Shown here: in pieces, positions 59,128 to 64,000 of the stretch
Position numbering within the stretch: the first letter of the stretch is position 1
How the letters are laid out: each line of letters opens with the position of its first letter
Assembly: GCF_003352915.1 (NCBI RefSeq)
Contig: NZ_CP022314.1
Location: forward strand, 186,001-250,000
Direction: 5' to 3'
Length of the DNA stretch: 64,000 bases
Origin: Arthrobacter sp. PM3
Lineage (GTDB): Bacteria; Actinomycetota; Actinomycetes; Actinomycetales; Micrococcaceae
Translations under genes and position numbers: made by a program
The notes under the pieces: model-generated
What the model was told of the DNA's origin: nothing
The model's input: only the letters and a program-made list of their open reading frames with translations
The model's database searches: none

Positions 59128-59424
59128 TTATTTCACGGCGATGAGTTCGATCAGCTTGATGTCCGGGTCCTTGGCCAGCATGGCCGGCCCGTGTTCGCCG
59201 AGCGCGGCGGGGATGGCCCCGGTGAGGTGGGCCTGCCGGTCTTCCTCGGAGTCGAAGGTGTCGAAAATGCCGAAGGTGTTTTCGTTGACCCGGAAGGCGT
59301 ACCAGGTCCGGGTTCCGGGCTCGGTGAGCACGATCTCGCGGCCCCCGTTGAGGAAGGCCCAGACATCCTGTTCTTTCCCGGGCTTCGCCTCGACCAGGGC
59401 CAGCACGCCAAATTTTGGTGCCAC
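59128..59424 (-). CDS. antibiotic-biosynthesis-monooxygenase-like protein
   Basis: A 98-residue ABM-domain protein: FGVLALVEAKPGKEQDVWAFLNGGREIVLTEPGTRTWYAFRVNENTFGIFDTFDSEEDRQAHLTGAIPAAL follows the strand-helix-strand layout of dimeric alpha-beta barrels. GTG 59424 is chosen over the longer frame because GAGGAG lies 7 bases upstream. It is located between ssuABC and cysG on the same strand, but a repeat lies on each side, so it is probably a separate unit. The reaction is unknown. Confidence 0.8.
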   Translation of the reverse strand: MAPKFGVLALVEAKPGKEQDVWAFLNGGREIVLTEPGTRTWYAFRVNENTFGIFDTFDSEEDRQAHLTGAIPAALGEHGPAMLAKDPDIKLIELIAVK

Positions 59425-59523
59425 AGCTATCTCCTCAGGTTCGGACCGGGAACCGGCCGTTGCCCGGCCTCTAGGCGTGAGTGTAGGCCCGTGCCCGGGC
59501 CCCGGCAAGGCCCCGCACAAAGA

Positions 59524-59588
59524 GCAACGCGGGGTCATCTACGGCCGATAAATCCGGGGATTATGGGCTGTAGATGACCCCGCGTTGC
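59524..59588. repeat. palindromic intergenic repeat, family A copy
   Basis: Arms 59524-59549 and 59563-59588 pair over 26 positions, with one G.T wobble and one mismatch, around a 13-base loop. It lies 21 bases after the ssuC stop (minus strand). Confidence 0.9.
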
Positions 59589-59609
59589 TGTGGCGGGGTG
59601 GCGCTGTAA

Positions 59610-60548
59610 CTAGCGGGTGCTGCCGGCGAGGAGGCCGCGGCGGCGCAGGAGCCGCTTCTCGATCGGGGCGAAGACGAGCAGTTCGATCAGGATGCCGACG
59701 GCGAGGATCAGCAGGATGGCGGACATCACGATCGTCATGTCGGACAGGACGCGGCCCTGGTCCAGCATGGAGCCCAGGCCGAAGCCGATGGTGCCGCCGA
59801 CGGCAATGATTTCCGCGGCCATCAGCGAGCGCCACGAGAACGCCCAGCCCTGCTTGAGGCCGCTGAGGTACCCGGGCAGGGCGGCGGGCAGGATGATCTG
59901 CAGGGCCAGCTGGAGCCGGGAGGCGCCCAGGACCTTGCCGACGCTGCGGTACTGCGGCGGAATCTGGTCCACGCCGGAGATCAGGCCGTTGATGATCGAG
60001 GGAATGGCCCCCATGAACACCACGAAATACACGGTGGCGTCGGTGAGGCCGAACCAGAGGATGGCCGCGGGCACCCAGGCCACGGAGGGCAGGACCTGCA
60101 GGCCGGAGATCAGCGGGCCGAAGGCCCGGCGCAGGGGTGTCACCTGGGCCAGCAGGAGTCCCACCGGCGTCGCGATGACCACGCTGATCAGGAAGCCGAC
60201 GACGCCGCGCTGCAGCGAGGTCCAGACCGCTTCCTGCAGCTTGCCCTCGGCCCACAGGGTTCCGACCTGGGCGAGCACGTCGAGCGGGCCGGGCACGATG
60301 TCGCGCCGCTTGAACCCGAGGGACACGTACAGCTGCCACAGGATCACCAGCACGGCGAGCGCGGCGACCGGCAGCAGGATCCGGCTCCAGTCGACGCGGG
60401 CTTTGCGGACGGCGTCGGACTGGAGGGAGTCGAGGCCCGCTTCCAGCTCGCGCAGGTCTTCCTGGCCGCTGGAGGAGCGGGTCAGGGCCGCGTGAACCTT
60501 GCGGGTCTCGGCCGGGGCGTCGGCCACTGGGAGTTGGTTACTTGGCAT
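59610..60548 (-). CDS. ssuC: sulfonate/nitrate-type ABC transporter permease
   Basis: A 312-residue permease with a 55-residue cytoplasmic start and six helices. The EAA loop (YRSVGKVLGASRLQLALQIILPAALPGYLSGLKQGWAFSWRSLMAAE) is typical of the SsuC/TauC/NrtB family. It forms the channel of an importer for organosulfonates or a similar anion. ATG 60548 overlaps the ATPase gene stop by 11 bases. The sulfur-cluster context (cysG, cysN) favours sulfonates over nitrate or taurine. Confidence 0.9.
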   Translation of the reverse strand: MPSNQLPVADAPAETRKVHAALTRSSSGQEDLRELEAGLDSLQSDAVRKARVDWSRILLPVAALAVLVILWQLYVSLGFKRRDIVPGPLDVLAQVGTLWAEGKLQEAVWTSLQRGVVGFLISVVIATPVGLLLAQVTPLRRAFGPLISGLQVLPSVAWVPAAILWFGLTDATVYFVVFMGAIPSIINGLISGVDQIPPQYRSVGKVLGASRLQLALQIILPAALPGYLSGLKQGWAFSWRSLMAAEIIAVGGTIGFGLGSMLDQGRVLSDMTIVMSAILLILAVGILIELLVFAPIEKRLLRRRGLLAGSTR

Positions 60549-61263
60549 GGCGGCGGATCTCCTCGCGTAGCCGGGCGGTGATGACGCCGGTGAGCTGGCC
60601 GGCGAGGCCGGCATCGGTGCGGTGTTCTTCGGTGACGTGCCACTCCTGCACCACGCGGCCTGGCCGGGAGGAGAGCAGGAGGACGCGCTGGCCAAGCCGG
60701 ACGGCTTCGCGGACATTGTGGGTGACAAAGACGATGGTCCGGCCGGTTTCCTTCCAGATCCGTTCCAGCTCATCGTGGAGCAGGTCCCGGGTGATGGCGT
60801 CGAGGGCCGCGAACGGCTCGTCCATCAGGAGCAGCTGCCGGTCCTGGGCCAGCGAGCGGGCCAGGGCCACTCGCTGGCGCATCCCGCCGGAGAGTTCGTG
60901 CGGGCGCTTGTCCCCCGCGCTGCCCAGGTGCACGAGATCCAGCAGCTCGCCGGCTTTGGCCCGGCGCTCGGCCTTCCCGAGGCCGCGCAGTTTCAGGGCC
61001 AGTTCGATGTTTTCCCGGGCGGTCAGCCACGGGAAGAGGGCTGAGTCCTGGAACATGAACGCGGCACCGTCGCTGGGCACTTCCAGGGCGCCCGACGTCG
61101 GGGCCTCCAGTCCCGCCATGATGTTGAGCAGGGTGGACTTGCCGCAGCCGGAGGCACCGAGCAGGGCGACGAACTCGCCCTGCCCGATGGTGGCGTTGAC
61201 GTCGTCCAGCACCGGGGCACCGTCGCCGAAGCGCTTGCCCAGGTTTTCCAGTACGACTGGCAT
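60538..61263 (-). CDS. ssuB: sulfonate-type ABC transporter ATP-binding protein
   Basis: A 241-residue ATPase. Walker A LLGASGCGKSTLL, signature LSGGMRQRVALARSL, Walker B LLLMDEPFAALD and the switch histidine in IVFVTHNVREAVRLG. The pattern matches the SsuB/TauB subfamily. It follows ssuA by 58 bases and overlaps ssuC. It powers import across the inner membrane. Confidence 0.92.
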   Translation of the reverse strand: MPVVLENLGKRFGDGAPVLDDVNATIGQGEFVALLGASGCGKSTLLNIMAGLEAPTSGALEVPSDGAAFMFQDSALFPWLTARENIELALKLRGLGKAERRAKAGELLDLVHLGSAGDKRPHELSGGMRQRVALARSLAQDRQLLLMDEPFAALDAITRDLLHDELERIWKETGRTIVFVTHNVREAVRLGQRVLLLSSRPGRVVQEWHVTEEHRTDAGLAGQLTGVITARLREEIRRHAK

Positions 61264-61321
61264 GGTCGGGTCCTTACTGTTGGAGCGGAACTGTGGTGGT
61301 GGATGGCCGGCGGCCGGGTCG

Positions 61322-62515
61322 CTAGTCCTTGCCGAGGCCTGCGGCGGAGATCTTTTTCCCTGCCGCGCTCTCGGGCAGGACGGTGTTGAGGGCGGTGAGG
61401 TCGAAGAGGCCGGTGAGGTCGGCCTGCTTGGTGGTGCCGGCGTCGACCCCGTCCTGGAGCAGCTTCTTGTACGTCCCGGCGAGCGGGTCGACCGTGAAGA
61501 CGATGTTCTTCAGCGACCGGTCGATCACGTCCGCGGCGAGCGCGGACCCGGCCGCGGCCTTCAGTCCGGCGTTCAGGACCGTGGCCTTCTCCGCCGGGGC
61601 GGCGGCGTTGAGCCAGTCCACCGACTCCACATGGCCCTTCAGCAGCGCCTGCACCGTGGCCGGGTGCTCGGCCGCGAACTTCTTGTTCACAATCAGGACG
61701 GTAGTGATGAATTCGCCCTTGTCCCACAAATCCTTCTCATCGACCAGGACCTTCGCCCCGGCCTGCAGCACCAGCCGCGACGCCCACGGCTCCGGCAGCC
61801 ACGCCCCGTCCAGCTTGCCGTCCTGGAACAGCTTCAGCGTCTGGGCGTTCTCGGTCGGGTTGATAGCCACGTCCCCGCCGCCGTCCGTGGAGGTCTTGAA
61901 CCCCTGCTTCCCCAGCCAGGCCCGCAGCGCCACATCCTGGGTGCCACCCAGCTGCGGCGAGGCGAGGGTCTTGCCCTTCAGGTCCGCCGCCGAGTTGATT
62001 CCGGGCTTGACCACCAGCTGCGCCCCGCCGGACGCGGCACCGGCGATGATGCTGATCGACTCGCCCTTGCTCTTCACGAACGAGTTGATCGCCGGGTTCG
62101 GGCCGATATACGTCGCGTCGATCGCGCCGGCGTTCAGCGCCTCGATCGCGGCCGGACCGGCGTTGAACACCTGCGTGGTCAGCTTCGTCTGGCCCAGCTC
62201 CTTGGCGATGAACCCCTGGTTCACCCCGACCAGGGCCGGGCCGTGGGTGATGTTGCCGAAGTAGCCGAGCTTCAGCTCCGCCGCCGGGCTGCCATCCGCC
62301 GCGGCTACCGGCGCGGCCTCCGGGCCGCGGGACAAGGTCGACGCCACCGCCGCACCGCCGCCGATCAGGAGCACCAGGGCGGCGGCCAGGGCGATCTCAA
62401 GGATGCGCTTGCGCTTGGGCTTGCCGGTTTCACCGGCAACGATCCGGATGGTGCCCGGCGTCCCCGACGTGCCGGGCTGCGAACCGGGCGTGCGGTTCTC
62501 GGGGGTGCGTGACAT
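61322..62515 (-). CDS. ssuA: sulfonate-type ABC transporter substrate-binding protein
   Basis: A 397-residue binding protein. The first 37 residues are polar, then a hydrophobic helix (ILEIALAAALVLLIGGGAAVA, about 38-58). There is no lipobox Cys, unlike most actinobacterial binding proteins, so it may be membrane-anchored or released by signal peptidase I. The mature part has the SsuA/TauA pattern LKLGYFGNITHGPALVGVNQGF, NAGPAAIEALNAGAIDATYIGPNPA and DGAWLPEPWASRLV. It is first in the ssuABC operon. Confidence 0.9.
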   Translation of the reverse strand: MSRTPENRTPGSQPGTSGTPGTIRIVAGETGKPKRKRILEIALAAALVLLIGGGAAVASTLSRGPEAAPVAAADGSPAAELKLGYFGNITHGPALVGVNQGFIAKELGQTKLTTQVFNAGPAAIEALNAGAIDATYIGPNPAINSFVKSKGESISIIAGAASGGAQLVVKPGINSAADLKGKTLASPQLGGTQDVALRAWLGKQGFKTSTDGGGDVAINPTENAQTLKLFQDGKLDGAWLPEPWASRLVLQAGAKVLVDEKDLWDKGEFITTVLIVNKKFAAEHPATVQALLKGHVESVDWLNAAAPAEKATVLNAGLKAAAGSALAADVIDRSLKNIVFTVDPLAGTYKKLLQDGVDAGTTKQADLTGLFDLTALNTVLPESAAGKKISAAGLGKD

Positions 62516-62639
62516 GGGGTGAGGTCCTGTTCTGGGGTGGGTGCGGAAATACCGGTCTGCGTGGTCAGCCCCGGCGGCATCGCCCCTGGAGGTTCCTGCG
62601 GGGGAAGCCGTGGATCCATTCCGTCGTCTTCATTCCTAA

Positions 62640-62669
62640 ACCATAGGGAGTGGCATAAACGCGGTTCAA
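62640..62669 (-). promoter_or_regulatory. promoter of ssuABC
   Basis: TTGAAC (62664-62669), 18-base spacer, TATGGT (62640-62645) on the minus strand. Confidence 0.6.
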
Positions 62670-62695
62670 CGGTCCGGAAACCGGGGGTCACGCGA

Positions 62696-62715
62696 GTTCA
62701 TGCAGCGTCATATTC
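62696..62715 (-). promoter_or_regulatory. shared sulfur-gene element upstream of ssuA
   Basis: GTTCATGCAGCGTCATATTC begins about 27 bases upstream of the ssuA -35. It matches the split motif GTTCACGCA ... GCGTCACATTC before cysG with only C/T changes. The position suits an activator site. Confidence 0.4.
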
Positions 62716-62842
62716 GGGACATATGGGTTCAGGCCATTCCCGCCGGGACAGGGTCCGGGATCCGTTGCCGGCCGGGCGCCGGACTGCCATTCTGGCTGGA
62801 TCGACCCGCCGGCACTGCCGGCACTGACGAAAGGACGGGACG

Positions 62843-63169
62843 ATGCCGCTCTATCTGTCGAAGTTCAGCTACACGCCGGAGACCTGGGCGAAACTGATGC
62901 ATAACCCGGAGGACCGCAGAAAGGCCGCGCAGGCGTACATCGAGGCGGTCGGCGGGAAGCTGCACGGCTTCTGGTACGCGTTCGGCTCCCATGACGGCTT
63001 CAATTTGTGGGAGGCCCCGAACAATGTGTCCATGGCGGCGGTGGCACTGGCGATCAGCGGAGGCGGGGCGCTGAGCTCCTTCGAGACGACGGTGCTCCTG
63101 ACGGTCGACGAGACACTGGAGGCCCTGCGGCAGGCCGAGCAGATCAAGTACCGGCCTCCCGGAGCCTAA
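62843..63169 (+). CDS. GYD-domain protein
   Basis: A 108-residue protein with the GYD pattern: YLSKFSYTPETWAKLM, RRKAAQAYIEAVGGKLHGFWYAFGSHDGFNLWEAPNN and VSMAAVALAISGGGALSSFETTVLLT. It forms a dimeric alpha-beta barrel; the function is unknown. AAAGGACGG precedes ATG 62843. It is divergent from ssuA and convergent with cysN, with a hairpin between the stops. Confidence 0.87.
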   Translation: MPLYLSKFSYTPETWAKLMHNPEDRRKAAQAYIEAVGGKLHGFWYAFGSHDGFNLWEAPNNVSMAAVALAISGGGALSSFETTVLLTVDETLEALRQAEQIKYRPPGA

Positions 63170-63216
63170 CGGTCATTGCCCGGCTCCTGCCCCCGCCAAT
63201 TACCCGGCCAAATACC

Positions 63217-63254
63217 GGAAGCCCCGGTCCGGTTCATTCCGGACCGGGGCTTCC
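63217..63254. terminator. bidirectional terminator between GYD gene and cysN
   Basis: A perfect 16-bp stem (63217-63232 with 63239-63254), TTCATT loop; no long T run. Confidence 0.65.
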
Positions 63255-63302
63255 CGCGCCGATCAAGTAGCCGATCAACGAACGGCGGACCAGTCCAGCA
63301 AC

Positions 63303-64000
63303 CTAGATCGAGTAGCGCTCGTCCTCGTGGTCGCCGGGGTGGTCGTTGACCAGGCCCGCGGCGAGCGTGTTGCCGTCGAGCGGGTCGATCACCAGGAACG
63401 CCCCGGTGCGGCGGTGGTGCAGGTAGTTCTCCAGCGGCAGGGGCGCGGCCAGCCGGAGCTGGGCATGGCCAATGTCGTTCAGTTCCAGGGTGCTGGCGGG
63501 CCCGAGCTGGAAGCTCGCGAGGTCCAGCTTGCCCGTCACGTTCCGGACCAGGGCCTGGACCGTGCGGGTGCCGTGCTTGACCAGCACCTTCGCGCCTTCC
63601 CGCAGCGGCTTGGGCGAGAGCCAGCACAGCGCGGCATAGAGGTCCGCCGAGGCCTCCGGTATTGTGCCCCCGGCGGGCCCCGCCGCGGCGATCGTGTCGC
63701 CGCGGGCGACGTCGAACTCGTCCGCCAGCCGCAGCGCCACGGACTGCGGGGCGGCCGCCTCGGCCAGCTCGCGGCCGGCGAAGTCGATTCCGGTGACGGT
63801 GGTGGTGCGCGGTGCCTGGCCCGGCGTCAGGACGCTGACGTGGTCCCCGACCTTCACGGAGCCTTCGGTGATCTGGCCGGCGTAGGCCCGGTAGTCGCGG
63901 TACGCCTCGGGATCCAGGCCGCCGTCGACGGCGTCGGGCGCCAGCGCGCCCTGCGGCCGGATGACCAGCTGGACCGGGAAGCGGAAGCTCTCCAGGTGGC
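63303..64000 (-). CDS. cysN: sulfate adenylyltransferase large subunit, C-terminal part
   Basis: The last 231 or so residues of a CysN/elongation-factor-like GTPase subunit that runs off the right edge. The visible part has the two beta-barrel domains: FPVQLVIRPQGALAPD, DYRAYAGQITEGSVKVGDHVSVLTPGQ and DRRTGAFLVIDPLDGNTLAAGLV near the end. CysN with CysD activates sulfate to APS at the cost of GTP. The P-loop domain lies outside the window. The local start at 63857 is not used because the frame stays open and matched upstream. It belongs with cysG, ssuABC and the FprA reductase. Confidence 0.9.
   Translation of the reverse strand, partial: HLESFRFPVQLVIRPQGALAPDAVDGGLDPEAYRDYRAYAGQITEGSVKVGDHVSVLTPGQAPRTTTVTGIDFAGRELAEAAAPQSVALRLADEFDVARGDTIAAAGPAGGTIPEASADLYAALCWLSPKPLREGAKVLVKHGTRTVQALVRNVTGKLDLASFQLGPASTLELNDIGHAQLRLAAPLPLENYLHHRRTGAFLVIDPLDGNTLAAGLVNDHPGDHEDERYSI

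Larger units (their letters stand above)
62516..62842. other. divergent intergenic region ssuA / GYD gene
   Basis: 327 bases without a gene. It contains the ssuA promoter (62640-62669) and the shared sulfur element (62696-62715); I see no other feature. Confidence 0.7.

Noticed and set aside
10101..59588. CRISPR array from the recurring GCAACGCGGGGTCA sequence
   Set aside because: The copies are tens of kilobases apart, each is a self-complementary hairpin, and there are no spacers in series.

Overview
The window is high-GC, densely packed DNA with actinobacterial hallmarks: many GTG starts, ATGA start/stop overlaps, leaderless-looking promoters, and a CysN/siroheme/ferredoxin-reductase sulfur cluster. 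Gene content (catalase with a Fur-type regulator, DUF779 beside an aldehyde dehydrogenase, GabT with a PucR regulator, paired FprA reductases) fits the Micrococcaceae, most likely Arthrobacter or Pseudarthrobacter. The genus is inferred from family knowledge and was not searched. I saw no prophage, insertion sequence, CRISPR array or rRNA. One tRNA gene (Tyr, GTA) is present.

Layout. 0-5 kb: partial GT87-type glycosyltransferase, HxlR regulator plus MFS exporter, and the transsulfuration pair cbs-metB. 5-20 kb: ArsB/SLC13-like permease, VOC proteins, AlkA-like glycosylase, acyl-CoA synthetase, thioredoxin, thioesterase, MgtC protein, ABC exporter pair, an EAL protein with a small DUF1059 partner, and META, DinB and LysM proteins. 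20-29 kb: tRNA-Tyr, YajQ, HtpX, MFS, Fur-katA, DUF2461, TetR, APC permease. 29-35 kb: aldehyde dehydrogenase-DUF779 unit with its GAF activator, and an amidase unit. 35-43 kb: FprA, RarD, a three-gene signalling operon (STAS-like protein, HAMP-GGDEF/EAL protein, methyltransferase-TM2 fusion), universal stress protein, lipoprotein. 43-47.5 kb: GABA/aminoaldehyde catabolism with a PucR regulator. 47.7-56 kb: CynX-type MFS with a GntR regulator, PPK2 with an unusual P-type ATPase, two unknown membrane proteins, topoisomerase IB. 56-64 kb: sulfur assimilation genes (second FprA, CysG, SsuABC, CysN).

How genes work together. Siroheme synthase (CysG), a ferredoxin-NADP reductase (FprA) and sulfate adenylyltransferase (CysN) serve sulfate reduction, and SsuABC imports organosulfonates. 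The cysG and ssuA upstream regions share a sequence element. The ALDH operon faces its probable activator across an intergenic region with helically phased TTGCA repeats next to the -10.

The most unusual items are the operon at 37.5-41 kb that ends in a methyltransferase-TM2-ectodomain fusion, the P-type ATPase lacking canonical cation ligands, and a dispersed family of about 65-bp palindromes placed after gene ends. At least sixteen genes have a -10 hexamer exactly 6-7 bases before the start codon, which predicts leaderless mRNAs and settles several start choices.
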